A stretch of DNA of 64,000 bases from Telmatospirillum sp. J64-1 (GCF_006980715.1 NZ_SBHN01000008.1:1-64000), one strand, 5' to 3'; positions 51,274 to 60,188 are shown, numbered from the stretch's first letter. Notes: a model not told the origin generated them from the sequence alone. Numbers and translations are program-made.

Positions 51274-52901
51274 TGCCCGGGCACCTCGATCAGGCGGGGC
51301 GTGATCATGAAGAGACGTTCCCGTTTCTGCGCTTCCTTGGCGGTGCGGCTGAACAGTAGCCCGAGGACCGGAATGTCTCCCAGCAGCGGCACCTTCTCGA
51401 CGCTGTCCACGCCGGTTTCGTAGTAATAGCCGCCGATCAGCAGGCTTTCCTCGGAGCCGATGACGGCCTGGGTGCTGATGGTGCTGCGGCGTACGGTGGG
51501 AATGTTGGAAACGGTCTGTTCACGCATGATGGTGCCGTCTTCGATATCCACTGCAAGCTGGATGCGATGGCCGGAGGTGTCGGCGATCATGCGCGGCGTC
51601 ACCCGCAGCATTACACCGGCCGAGACCGGCACCACATCGGCGACCCGTTCGCCTTCGAGGCGGATATAGAAGGTTTCGCTAAGGTCGAGCACGGCTTGCA
51701 GGTTGTCCAGGGTCAGGACCGAGGGGCGGGAGAGGATCGAGGCATCCCCCACCTCTTCGAGCGCACTGATGCGGGCCAGGAAGAAGGCCCCCGTGCCGGA
51801 GAGAATGGTCTGCAGGTTCGCGTTGTTGGCGGTGCCGATGGAGATGGCACGATCCGACGGCTGGGCCGAATCGATCGTGCCGAAACCGCCCGCGAAATTA
51901 CCCGACCGTCCTTGCCAGCGGATGCCCAATTCCTCGACCCGGCTGGTGTTGACGTCGATCACGGTGGCTTCGATCTCGATCAGCGCGGTCGGCACGTCCA
52001 GCAATTCGATCAGCGCCTGATAGGCGGGCATACGCTCGGCCCTATCCTTGATGATCACCGCATTCAAGCGGGTATCGGCCTGGATGACCGGACTTTCCGT
52101 CGAGGCGTCGCGGTGAACGGCCTGGGCTTGGCCGCCTTCGCCATTGCCGGCCTGTCCTTCCGGCTGGACGATCAGCGGCGGCACGCCCGAGCCCAGGATT
52201 CCGCCACGCGACGCCGGGGCGACCGTGGTCAGGGGTTCCGTCCGTGTACCGGTTCCGGCCAGGGATTGGTTGGTGACCAGGTTGCGCAGCACCGCCGCGA
52301 CGCCGGGCACCGTGACCTGCCGGTCGCGATAGGTGAAGGTGCGGTCGTCGACTGTGGCATGGCGCAGGCGGAAGACGGACAGGGTCATGCCCGGCGAGCG
52401 CCCGGACGGCAGGTTGCGCAAGGTCCGCTCCACCAGGTCCACATAGGAGGGCGGGCCGGAAACCATGACGGCACCACGATCGGGGAATTCCCCCCAGCCG
52501 AAGCGTTCGTCGAGCACGCCCAGGCCGAGCAAGGCATCCCGCACCGTGGCAAGGTCCTCGTTCGGAACCTCGATGGGACGGTTGACGGTTTCGGCGGCTG
52601 AATGAATGTGCAGAACACCGGCATGGTAATGCCAGGTCAGGCCATAGGCCATCGACAGTCGGTCGAGAAAGGCCGAGGGCGTGTCGGCGAAGAAGCGCCC
52701 CTCGATGGTGCCGGAGACAGCCGGGCTGACCTGGGTGCGCACGCCGAAGCTGCGGCCGAAGGTCTCCAGCACCTGACGGATGGACTCACCCGTGGCGTGA
52801 TAGGCGTAGCTGGTATTCGGCCAGGGCGGTGGAGCCGCTTGGGCGGTCGTGGCCATGCTGGAAAGCAGAAGGACGGCCAGCAGGCAAAGGACGCGGAACA
52901 T
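51270..52901 (-). CDS. sctC: T3SS outer-membrane secretin SctC
   Basis: A protein of about 543 aa: a signal peptide (to about residue 22), N0 and N1 domains (about 30-165), an N3 domain with a long Gly-rich insert, and the secretin core (about 310-540) ending in VEKVPLLGDIPVLGLLFS. This outer ring identifies the cluster as an injectisome. The ATG at 52901 is preceded by GAGAAAG; a TTG at 52916 overlapping the previous stop is the alternative. Confidence 0.95.
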   Translation of the reverse strand: MFRVLCLLAVLLLSSMATTAQAAPPPWPNTSYAYHATGESIRQVLETFGRSFGVRTQVSPAVSGTIEGRFFADTPSAFLDRLSMAYGLTWHYHAGVLHIHSAAETVNRPIEVPNEDLATVRDALLGLGVLDERFGWGEFPDRGAVMVSGPPSYVDLVERTLRNLPSGRSPGMTLSVFRLRHATVDDRTFTYRDRQVTVPGVAAVLRNLVTNQSLAGTGTRTEPLTTVAPASRGGILGSGVPPLIVQPEGQAGNGEGGQAQAVHRDASTESPVIQADTRLNAVIIKDRAERMPAYQALIELLDVPTALIEIEATVIDVNTSRVEELGIRWQGRSGNFAGGFGTIDSAQPSDRAISIGTANNANLQTILSGTGAFFLARISALEEVGDASILSRPSVLTLDNLQAVLDLSETFYIRLEGERVADVVPVSAGVMLRVTPRMIADTSGHRIQLAVDIEDGTIMREQTVSNIPTVRRSTISTQAVIGSEESLLIGGYYYETGVDSVEKVPLLGDIPVLGLLFSRTAKEAQKRERLFMITPRLIEVPGQ

Positions 52902-52912
52902 CGGCGGCTTTC

Positions 52913-53350
52913 TCAACGGAACATCATCTGGAAGGGCGGGGGGACGGCGGGACGCAACGGGCGCGCTGTCATCTGGCGCTGCCAGAAAGCGAGCGAATTG
53001 ACGAAATCCCCCATTAGCTTGCTGAAGTCATGAGGCTGCAGGTCGACGGGAAAGCGGTGGTGCAGCACCAGTTCCCGGCGCTCCTCGTCATAGGACAGGA
53101 TATCGCCCGAGGCGCGCATGCGGCTGGTGCTCAGTTGCAGCAGGCGGTCCAATTCCTCGCGGCGTTCGACATCCTCCTCCGGCAGCTTGCCCAGGCGGGA
53201 CCGCAGGATCGCCGTGGACGCTCCCTCGGGCAGGATGGTCACCTTGTAACGGCCATCGAAGACCAGCACGCGCGACCCATCCTGCTTGACGGGAATGCTG
53301 TCCACTCCCGCCTTGGCCGCAAAATCCGTCAGCAACCTGTCCAAGCTCAT
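52913..53350 (-). CDS. CesT-family-like chaperone upstream of sctC
   Basis: A 145-aa protein with the chaperone layout: helix MSLDRLLTDFAAKAGVD, beta strands SRVLVFDGRYKVTILPEG, and a C-terminal helix FSKLMGDFVNSLAFWQRQM. Third protein of this kind in the window. It is the first gene of the leftward sctC operon, 87 nt downstream of an ECF-type promoter element. The substrate is unclear. Confidence 0.7.
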   Translation of the reverse strand: MSLDRLLTDFAAKAGVDSIPVKQDGSRVLVFDGRYKVTILPEGASTAILRSRLGKLPEEDVERREELDRLLQLSTSRMRASGDILSYDEERRELVLHHRFPVDLQPHDFSKLMGDFVNSLAFWQRQMTARPLRPAVPPPFQMMFR

Positions 53351-53437
53351 CCTTATCGTCTCCCATTGCGCCGCCGCGGGCCAAGACATCACGTCCAGAA
53401 GCCTGGCCCCGCGACGCAAATGCAAATCCTCTGAAAT

Positions 53438-53467
53438 CTTAGTAACGGCAGGCGGCAGAGAGTTCCC
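53438..53467 (-). promoter_or_regulatory. ECF promoter (GGGAACT...CGTTACTAAG) of the chaperone/sctC operon
   Basis: Read on the minus strand: GGGAACT, 13 nt, CGTTACTAAG, 87 nt upstream of the chaperone ATG. Same blocks and same length as the element before sctW at 43486-43515. Confidence 0.75.
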
Positions 53468-53481
53468 GATACTTTTATTGG

Positions 53482-53510
53482 TTGCTGTTAGAGATTCTTC
53501 TTGCCATAGT
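53482..53510 (+). promoter_or_regulatory. Possible sigma-70-like promoter of the sctD operon
   Basis: TTGCTG, 17-bp spacer, CATAGT, 27 nt before the sctD ATG. Match is moderate. I found no hrp-box-like element in this direction, so the sctD-E-F and DotU/IcmF-like operon may be under different control. Confidence 0.3.
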
Positions 53511-53537
53511 CGAACGCAGCGAAAGTTGCGGCGTTTC

Positions 53538-54911
53538 ATGAAAAATATGTTTGGAATCAAGGTCTTGCAGGGTGTGCATGCGGGCGCCAAGGGAACTCTT
53601 GGCGACGGCCGCACCGTTGTCGGCTCTGCACCGGACTGCGATATCGTCCTTGCCATCGACGAGGTGATGGCGCATCACGCGGCCTTGTCCGTCGAAGGCG
53701 GAACGGTGACATTGATCCCGCTGGAAGGCGAGATCATGCGGGCCGACGGTTCGCTGATTGCCGAGCCCGAGACGCTGCCTCCCCTGACTCCTTTCGCGGT
53801 GGGATCGTCGATCATGGCGATCGGCCCGTCCGGCGCGCCCTGGCCTCGGATCGACCTGTCCACCTTCGGGCGCCGCATTCTGGCCGAGCCGGAGATGCAG
53901 GTCCAGACGGCATCCCAGGCCCAGGAGGCAGCTGCGCTGCCGCAGAAGGCCGGAGCGGACAAGCCGGTGGCGGTTGCCGCCAGTGCGCAGCCCGCCGCCA
54001 AGAAAGAGCGCGGCGCCTTGTCCGTCATGGGGCATTTCAAGCTTTATCCCCTGGTGGTTCTGCTGGCCGTGGGGGCGGGATTCGTCGCCTTCAGCACCTT
54101 GTCGGGCGGGGCCGGGGGAGACGTGCCGGTGGTGGCTGAGGTCCAGCCGGTCGAAGAGATCGTCCAGCGGCTGCAGCAGATGGGGCTGAGCGAGCAGGTC
54201 CAGGTCCGGGCCATCAGCAATCGCGTCGTGATGGTCAGCGGCTATGTCGCCGATGCCGCAGAACGCGCTTTGGTCGAGGAAAACCTGACGCTGCCCGGCG
54301 TGCAGATGGTGATGCGGGTCTGGGTCCAGGAAGACCTGCTGCGCGAGGCGCGCAACCGGCTGGCCGAACTTGCGGACACTGTGCAGGTTGTCGATGCCGG
54401 TCCCGGCGCCTTGCGGCTGACCGGTCATGTCGCCGACAATTCGACCCGGAACCGCATCCTGGCGACCCTTCGCGAGGATGTGGCTGGGACCCGCGACGTG
54501 ATCGACGAGATCATGACCCGTTCCGACCTGGAGCGGCAGTTCCGCGAAGTCCTGGGTAAATCGCCGCTGTCTCATCGCGTGCGGGTCGAGGAAAGTCAAA
54601 CCGGCCTGGTCGCCCATGGCGCATTGGGCAAGGCCGAACTGGAGCAATGGCAAGGCCTTACCCAGGCTTTCGCCGAACAATATGGCGGCAATCTCCCCAT
54701 CCGCACGGCCTTCGTGCCGGAAGTGGGCAAGCTGCCCTTCTTCATTCGCGGCGTGATCGCGGGCCCGTTGCCCTACATCATCACCGATGACGGCCGCCGG
54801 GTCATGGTCGGCGGGACCATCGCCGACAACTACCAGCTCGTCGCCATCGAGGACGGCAAGGTGACGATCCGCAATGGCGAGCAGCTTTTCGAACAACGGC
54901 TGACGGATTAG
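53538..54911 (+). CDS. sctD: T3SS inner-membrane ring protein SctD
   Basis: A 457-aa YscD/PrgH homologue: a cytoplasmic FHA-like domain (about residues 5-100), a low-complexity linker, one membrane segment (about 167-188) and a periplasmic part (about 205-455) with BON-like repeats (RALVEENLTLPGV; LTGHVADNSTRNRIL). The ribosome-binding site is weak; the start gives the normal FHA N-terminus. First of a rightward operon. Confidence 0.92.
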   Translation: MKNMFGIKVLQGVHAGAKGTLGDGRTVVGSAPDCDIVLAIDEVMAHHAALSVEGGTVTLIPLEGEIMRADGSLIAEPETLPPLTPFAVGSSIMAIGPSGAPWPRIDLSTFGRRILAEPEMQVQTASQAQEAAALPQKAGADKPVAVAASAQPAAKKERGALSVMGHFKLYPLVVLLAVGAGFVAFSTLSGGAGGDVPVVAEVQPVEEIVQRLQQMGLSEQVQVRAISNRVVMVSGYVADAAERALVEENLTLPGVQMVMRVWVQEDLLREARNRLAELADTVQVVDAGPGALRLTGHVADNSTRNRILATLREDVAGTRDVIDEIMTRSDLERQFREVLGKSPLSHRVRVEESQTGLVAHGALGKAELEQWQGLTQAFAEQYGGNLPIRTAFVPEVGKLPFFIRGVIAGPLPYIITDDGRRVMVGGTIADNYQLVAIEDGKVTIRNGEQLFEQRLTD

Positions 54912-54925
54912 GCGGGAGAGCGAAG

Positions 54926-55168
54926 ATGACCGGCCAGGATGAAGGACCCGTCCAGCTTCTTGAAATCGAGGGCCGGCTGCGTGCGGATGCCGATGGGCAA
55001 TACGCGGCGAGCCTGCTCGAACAGATCGGCCAAGCCCGCATTGCGCTCAAGCGATACATGGACAAGGGCGTATCGGTCGAGGAATACCGCAATCTTTCCC
55101 GCGTGCTCTTGGCTTATGACGCCGCGGAAGCGGTGGTGAACAAGGTCTCTGCCCGTTATCGGGCCTGA
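54926..55168 (+). CDS. Needle chaperone, YscE/SsaE-like
   Basis: An 80-aa helical hairpin: QYAASLLEQIGQARIALKRYMDKG then SVEEYRNLSRVLLAYDAAEAVVNKV (both in parts), the YscE/DUF1895 pattern. It lies directly before the needle gene, as in many systems. With a YscG-type TPR partner (candidate at 39031) it would keep SctF from polymerising in the cytoplasm. Confidence 0.82.
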   Translation: MTGQDEGPVQLLEIEGRLRADADGQYAASLLEQIGQARIALKRYMDKGVSVEEYRNLSRVLLAYDAAEAVVNKVSARYRA

Positions 55169-55191
55169 GCCGCAACTGACGGAGACGAAAC

Positions 55192-55416
55192 GTGGCGCTG
55201 ACATTTGACACGATCAATCAGACCATCGGCCGCACCATGCAGGTTCGCCAGGATGAACTGGCGAGCTTCACGCAGAGCATGAATCCCGAAAGCACCACTG
55301 ACCTGCTGAGAATGCAGCAGATGATGCAGGAATGGACGATGGTGACTCAGTTGCAAAGCACCATGGTCAAGGAAATCGGCGATGCCCTGAAGGGCATTAT
55401 CCAGAAGTCGGGTTAA
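55192..55416 (+). CDS. sctF: T3SS needle protein SctF
   Basis: A 74-aa needle subunit: an N-terminal helix, a turn with MNPES near residue 30, and the conserved C-terminal helix LLRMQQMMQEWTMVTQLQSTMVKEIGDALKGIIQK (read in parts). It starts with GTG, 5 nt after GGAGAC. Length and pattern are normal for SctF/YscF. Confidence 0.92.
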   Translation: MALTFDTINQTIGRTMQVRQDELASFTQSMNPESTTDLLRMQQMMQEWTMVTQLQSTMVKEIGDALKGIIQKSG

Positions 55417-55451
55417 GTCCGCTCTAGGCGGGCGGCGGCCGGGCATCCGTC

Positions 55452-56276
55452 ATGCGACCTGTTCTTGTCGATTGCATCGCGCCTGTCGCGCCGGTGGTCG
55501 CCGTTCCGGCCGAGCCCTCGGCGTCAGGGAGCGAGGTCTGGCGGGCGTGGCGCCGGGGCGGGGACATGTCCTGCCCATCGCTGCCGGAGGCGCGCTGGGC
55601 CGTGCTGATGGGACAGGTCCTGACCCTAGCGCGCAGCTTGCCCGTGCGTCCCACGCGGATGCGCCGCCGCCGCATCGGCGATCCGGCACCCAGTCCCGTG
55701 GTCGCCGCCCCGCCGCCCTGGTCCGACGCGGCCGTGGCCCATGTGATCGGCACCCTGTCGCGCTGTTGCAGCTTCCATTCCTTCATGGAGCAGCCTGCGG
55801 CGGTGGAGCGTGAGGATATCCTGGAAGCCCGGCTGATGGTTGCCGCGGTGGACAGGCTGCTGGGAGTGGAACAGGCCTGGGAAGGGCGGGAGATGTGGCG
55901 CCGCCATCCCCTGGAGGCGCGGCTGGGCATCGGCCCGGCGATCGACGACAAGGTGCGCCTGCAGCTTCATCTGCGTCTGGCGGCAGGGGAGGAACGCTTT
56001 TCCCTGGTGGTCGATGCCCTGTCGGGAATCGGTCTGCGCCAAGCCCTTTTCCCTTGCGGCGATAGTGGACGGATCGCGGCGCTGTCGCCTGTCCGGCCCA
56101 TTCTTTCGCCGCCCCTTTCCTTGCCACCTCCACCGATCGAGACAGCATCAAGGCAGGTTTCTCCCAGAAGGCTGCGGCATTGGCATGTGATTGGCGGCAT
56201 GGTCGCCGTCGGTCTGGTACTGCAAAGCTATCTGTGGCTTGAGATGACCGAACGGTTGAGGTTCATCCTGGAATGA
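55452..56276 (+). CDS. DotU/TssL-like membrane protein in the T3SS operon
   Basis: A 274-aa protein: a Pro-rich N-terminal 90 residues, a helical domain (about 92-205) with EARLMVAAVDRLLGVEQAWEGREMWRRHPLEARL (in parts), a Pro-rich linker (about 212-235), and one C-terminal membrane segment (about 245-263). The AAVDRLL...W...L.LRL order and the C-terminal tail anchor resemble DotU/TssL of type IVB and VI secretion. It is ATGA-coupled to an IcmF-like gene, the usual DotU partner. Sequence similarity is weak; the assignment rests on layout and partner. It starts 35 nt after sctF. Confidence 0.55.
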   Translation: MRPVLVDCIAPVAPVVAVPAEPSASGSEVWRAWRRGGDMSCPSLPEARWAVLMGQVLTLARSLPVRPTRMRRRRIGDPAPSPVVAAPPPWSDAAVAHVIGTLSRCCSFHSFMEQPAAVEREDILEARLMVAAVDRLLGVEQAWEGREMWRRHPLEARLGIGPAIDDKVRLQLHLRLAAGEERFSLVVDALSGIGLRQALFPCGDSGRIAALSPVRPILSPPLSLPPPPIETASRQVSPRRLRHWHVIGGMVAVGLVLQSYLWLEMTERLRFILE

Positions 56277-58894
56277 TCCGGCCGCAGCCGCCGCTTTGGC
56301 TCGTGTTGCGGCATGGGGACAGCTTGCTTGAACTCGGTCCGGACGGCTTTTCGCGGCTTCATCCCGCCGGCGAACTGATCGTCGTCGACCTGCTTCAGGC
56401 CGAAGGCAAGTGGCGGGAATTGCGCCGCCGTTTGCGGCGTCGGCCATTGGCAGGCATCGCCCTGGTTCTACCCGATATCGAGGAACTGGCCGCTGTTCAA
56501 GGCGCGCTGGATAGGGTTGTGCAAGCCCTGGAACTGGCGCGCCTGCCGGTGCTGGTTCTGCTGGAGCATTCCGCCCTCGATCCGGCGGACCCGCCGTTGG
56601 GTTTGCTGGGAACGGAGGCCGACGGGCTATGGCAGGGAATCCTGGCCGAGACCTCCCGCCGAGCCCTTGCCTGCGCCTCGCGGGGCGAACTGGCGGCGGC
56701 TTCTCTGCTTTCGGCACCGGTCCTGAGTGATCTGTCGGAGACGGTGACATTCGGCTTGCAGCGGCTTCTCCCGCCGGAGCGGGAAGACGGGCTGTATCTG
56801 GCGGGGCTCTTCCTGTTCGCTCCGCCGCCCTTGGGGGGAGGGATCGGCAGCGATCCTCTGGAGCAGATTTTCACCGAGGATCTCGGGCGGCATTTTCCGC
56901 AATCTCCGCGCCCGGCGCCAGCCTGGGGGCGGGTGGGAATGGTATTGGTCGTGGCGGTTCTGGCGCTGGTCACGGCCTGGGGCGCGGCGGGCTGGCTGTG
57001 GATGCAGCAACTGGAGAACCGCTTGCAGGTCTTGACCGCCGAGATCGATGCCGGGCGCGCTGAATCCGGCCTTGCTTCTCCCGTGGCCCTGCGGGCTTTG
57101 GGGGAGGTGGCGGCGCTGGTCGAGGGGGGGCGTGCCCGCGCTTTCCTCGTACCGGCTTCGTGGACGGGGCAATTGGAAGCCTCGGCGGCGGCCTATCTGA
57201 TGGACCGGACGGGGACGCTGTTGGTCGCGCCGGTGCGCCGTCAGCTCGTTTCAGCGATGGAGGCGCTCGAGGCGGAGGTTGCGATGTGGGCGGACCAGCC
57301 CTTGCAATCGCCGGATGCGGAATTGGCGGCCTTCGCCGGGTTCGTCGAGCGGAGCCGGACGCTGGAGGCGATGCTGCGTCATTATCGCCTGGGGGAAACC
57401 GAACATCCGCGCGAGCAATGGGAAAGCCTGGTCCAATGGGCTGGTGGCGCCAGGGTCGCGCTGGATTGGCTGGACGGTCCGGCCGGGCGGGTTGCCTTGG
57501 GGCGCGGCTTGGCGGAACAGCCCGGGCTCGCGGTGGAGACCCTGCCGGCCAACGATGCCCTGGTGACCGCAGGCGGGGCCCGTCTGGGCGGGGCCTTGGC
57601 ATCCATCGATCCGGCAGCCCTGCCGCTCGATGAGATCGGCGCTTCTCTCCAAACCCTGATTGCCCTCAGCAGTTCGGATGCGGCCATCGACGAGGCGCTG
57701 GGGCGCCTGGAGCAGGCACTCGATGGCGTTCTGGCCGCCAGCGAGGCGATGGCCGTGCTGGCCCAGGAAAGCGCGGCCCGTTTCGACACCGCCTTGGCGG
57801 GGTTGCCGCCGAGCAGCCTTTCGCCGTCGGTCCGCCGGGAGGCCCAGGCGCGGGTGACCGGTGCCGCCGATGACCTGGCTGCCGCATTGCGGACCGTCTC
57901 CCTGCCTCAATTGGGCCAGCTGCTTGCGGAGGATCTGCGTCCGCAGCCGATGGCCCTGCGGCTGCGGACCGCCCTGAAGGAGATGCGGCAGGCCGGTTTC
58001 ATCGCGCATTCCCCGTTGCCTTTCGCCGACCTGACCGCCTTGGTGGCGCAGGACGGCCCGCCGGATCCGGCCTTGCTGCGGCAGGCCGCCGAGCGCTTGG
58101 AGGCGCGCCAATCCTGGATCGAGCGGCATGGACGCCATCTGCCGCCGGGTCTGCAAACACCGCTGATCGCCTTCGTCGACAGCCGTGTTGCAGGCGGAGC
58201 CTTGGTCGAGATCGCGGGCGCCTATCGCCAGGGCGCGGCGGAAGAGGGGGGCGGCGAAGCGGAATTGCGGCGCATCCTCGATCATCTGCCTGCCGTCGAT
58301 GCCGAGACCTTCGAGGATGTGGTCTGGCTGGCGGGAGTGCGGACCTATCGCCAGCTCGAACGGCTGGACCAGGACTTCGAGCGGACCAATGCCTTTCAGC
58401 TGGTTCCGCTGGTGCGCGCCTGGGAAGGAAACGGTGCGGTGCTGCGGGGCGAACAGGTCGGCAGCCGGTCGGCGCTCCTGCGGCTATGGGAGGAAGGTGA
58501 GCAGCGATTGCGCGTGGCGGTGGCCAAGGCCGTGCCGCTTCTGTCGATCCTCACCCTCGATCCGGTCGCCAAGTCCTTGGCGGAGCCACAAATCGTCCGC
58601 AAATGGCGGCAATATGCGAGCGTTTTGGAGCGTTATTCGGATCTTGATCAGGCCCCCGGCTATGCCGCGCTGCGGGAATATGCGACGGAGCATCTGCTGC
58701 CCTTCGAGAGGCGGAGCTGCCATGATGCGAAAGCTTTTCCTGTTCTTGCGGGTGTGGCGGAAGACCCTTTCCAGCAGCAGTTGTCCCAGCTTACGGGCAT
58801 TTTGCGGGAACGATGCGACCGATACGTTTATCTGCCGCCGCCGCCGCCCAAGCCGCTTCCTCGTCCGGCCGGGCCTGTTTCTATCCCCTGGTAG
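56273..58894 (+). CDS. IcmF/TssM-like protein with degenerate NTPase region
   Basis: An 873-aa protein. Residues 1-210 resemble the cytoplasmic part of TssM after its P-loop: LRRRLRRRPLAGIALVLPDIEEL, LPVLVLLEHSALD and YLAGLFLFAPPP...LEQIFTEDLGRHF match in order the W-L-R-x-P-NGV, PVY-TK-D and LRGVYFTS...LF blocks. No Walker A and no TK-x-D remain. One membrane segment (about 220-243) instead of the usual three; then about 620 periplasmic, helical residues with a C-terminal Pro-rich tail. It probably braces an envelope complex, here perhaps the injectisome. Weak homology, so unproven. Confidence 0.55.
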   Translation: MIRPQPPLWLVLRHGDSLLELGPDGFSRLHPAGELIVVDLLQAEGKWRELRRRLRRRPLAGIALVLPDIEELAAVQGALDRVVQALELARLPVLVLLEHSALDPADPPLGLLGTEADGLWQGILAETSRRALACASRGELAAASLLSAPVLSDLSETVTFGLQRLLPPEREDGLYLAGLFLFAPPPLGGGIGSDPLEQIFTEDLGRHFPQSPRPAPAWGRVGMVLVVAVLALVTAWGAAGWLWMQQLENRLQVLTAEIDAGRAESGLASPVALRALGEVAALVEGGRARAFLVPASWTGQLEASAAAYLMDRTGTLLVAPVRRQLVSAMEALEAEVAMWADQPLQSPDAELAAFAGFVERSRTLEAMLRHYRLGETEHPREQWESLVQWAGGARVALDWLDGPAGRVALGRGLAEQPGLAVETLPANDALVTAGGARLGGALASIDPAALPLDEIGASLQTLIALSSSDAAIDEALGRLEQALDGVLAASEAMAVLAQESAARFDTALAGLPPSSLSPSVRREAQARVTGAADDLAAALRTVSLPQLGQLLAEDLRPQPMALRLRTALKEMRQAGFIAHSPLPFADLTALVAQDGPPDPALLRQAAERLEARQSWIERHGRHLPPGLQTPLIAFVDSRVAGGALVEIAGAYRQGAAEEGGGEAELRRILDHLPAVDAETFEDVVWLAGVRTYRQLERLDQDFERTNAFQLVPLVRAWEGNGAVLRGEQVGSRSALLRLWEEGEQRLRVAVAKAVPLLSILTLDPVAKSLAEPQIVRKWRQYASVLERYSDLDQAPGYAALREYATEHLLPFERRSCHDAKAFPVLAGVAEDPFQQQLSQLTGILRERCDRYVYLPPPPPKPLPRPAGPVSIPW

Positions 58895-59055
58895 TAATAC
58901 ACTTCTTTACAAACAAACTTGTCTGACGTAACGTTCAGAATTACAGGCGAGGTGTCCATAAAAGATTAACAATCATCCTGCCGTGACGCCGCTCGACCAA
59001 TTAGACGTAAAAATAAAGTAAAATTATAGTTCATTTTCTGGATTCTGGGTCGTGG
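58895..59055. other. AT-rich leader region of the ECF sigma gene
   Basis: 161 nt of unusually AT-rich sequence for this genome, particularly from 58995 to 59040. No hrp-box-like element is seen in it, so the sigma gene does not obviously drive itself. The AT-richness would suit silencing by an H-NS/MucR-type protein or a transcription start. Confidence 0.35.
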
Positions 59056-59604
59056 ATGATTGATTTTCAGGAAAATGAGGCGGTCGTTACCGAAGAGGAC
59101 TTCACGGCTCTCGTGTCCTCTCACCAAAAGCGTTTGTATCAATTTATCTTGAAAAATATCGGCAATCCGACCGATGCCGAGGAACTGGCCCAGCAGACAT
59201 TTGTCGAGGCCTTTCGCGCCCTGTCCTCCTTTCGGGGGCAGGCCGAATTGTCGACTTGGCTTCTGGGAATCGCGATGAACCTGGTGCGCAACTATCTCAG
59301 CCGCGCACCTCATCGCCGTTATGAATTCGTCAGCGACGATGTTCTCGAAGAAACCGCCGGCAGCGATCACGGCCCGGCGGAGGCGGCGGCCTATTCACAA
59401 GCCTTGCGGCAACTGGGCGACGAATTGGCCGTGCTGCCGGAGGAATTGCGTCAGGTCCTGATGCTGGTCGCCGTGGACGGCATTTCCTATGACGATGCTG
59501 CAGCCATGCTGGCCATTCCCATCGGCACCGTCCGCAGCCGTCTGTCCCGTGCACGCGCCACGCTGAAAGAGCGCCTGCCGGGCGTGGTGGACCTGATCGA
59601 GTAG
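59056..59604 (+). CDS. ECF-family RNA polymerase sigma factor, candidate T3SS master regulator
   Basis: A 182-aa ECF sigma: region 2 (about residues 18-85, LYQFILKNIGNPTDAEELAQQTFVEAFRAL in parts) and region 4 (about 118-172, LPEELRQVLMLVAVDGISYDDAAAML in parts, IGTVRSRLSRARATL). No anti-sigma gene follows. HrpL and BtrS, which drive T3SS genes elsewhere, are ECF factors; hrp-box-like promoters and a HATPase/STAS/PP2C trio are in this window. That it reads those promoters is inference. The ribosome-binding site is poor. Confidence 0.88.
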   Translation: MIDFQENEAVVTEEDFTALVSSHQKRLYQFILKNIGNPTDAEELAQQTFVEAFRALSSFRGQAELSTWLLGIAMNLVRNYLSRAPHRRYEFVSDDVLEETAGSDHGPAEAAAYSQALRQLGDELAVLPEELRQVLMLVAVDGISYDDAAAMLAIPIGTVRSRLSRARATLKERLPGVVDLIE

Positions 59605-59693
59605 CGCTGAGCGCCGCCGAACCAAATTCTCAAATTCTGGAAAGTCTATGTCTTGCAGAGTGCCCCGGCATGTCGGCATCGTGAATGCCGCGT

Positions 59694-59725
59694 CCGGATA
59701 TGCCGAAAGGCTGGGGCATATCCGG
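59694..59725. terminator. Stem-loop between convergent sigma and marR genes
   Basis: A perfect 11-bp stem CCGGATATGCC / GGCATATCCGG with a 10-nt loop in the 134-nt gap between the two convergent genes. No T-run follows on either strand, so termination efficiency is uncertain. Confidence 0.5.
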
Positions 59726-59738
59726 GAAAGAAGAGGCT

Positions 59739-60188
59739 TCAGCGCCGCCCGTAGCGGATGAAGTCGGTCCAGAGCCGTTCCAGTTCCAGCATGGTGCCGT
59801 TGGCCTTTTCCAGCCCGTCTTCCATTTCGGGGCTGAGGCGGCTGGACAGATGGGTCTGCAGGTCCCTGATGCCGTTGCACAGGGCCATGCCCTTGTCGGT
59901 CAGGCGCAGGCGAACCGAGCGACGGTCATGGGCACAACGTTCTTGGGTCAGGTAACCGAATTCCGTCAGCTTCTTGATGTTATAGGAGACGTTGGAGCCG
60001 TGATAATAGCCGCGATCCTTCAGGTCGCGGATCACCACTTCATCCTCTCCGATATTGTAAAGCAGCAAGGCCTGCACGGCATTGATGTCGTCGATCCCCA
60101 TCTGCCGCAGTTCAGTGCGCAGGACATCGAGAAAATGACGGTGGAGGCGTTCGACGAGACGGACGATATCGAGATAGGCGTTGTTCAC
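59739..60188 (-). CDS. ldtR: MarR-type winged-helix regulator (LdtR-like)
   Basis: A 149-aa MarR-fold protein: DDINAVQALLLYNIGEDEVVIRDLKDRGYYHGSNVSYNIKKLTEFGYL (in parts) is the LdtR-type DNA-binding region, where YYHGSNVSYNIKKL replaces the usual MarR helix. In other Alphaproteobacteria LdtR controls L,D-transpeptidase and cell-wall stress genes. Whether it acts on the secretion genes next door cannot be told. Confidence 0.82.
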   Translation of the reverse strand: MNNAYLDIVRLVERLHRHFLDVLRTELRQMGIDDINAVQALLLYNIGEDEVVIRDLKDRGYYHGSNVSYNIKKLTEFGYLTQERCAHDRRSVRLRLTDKGMALCNGIRDLQTHLSSRLSPEMEDGLEKANGTMLELERLWTDFIRYGRR

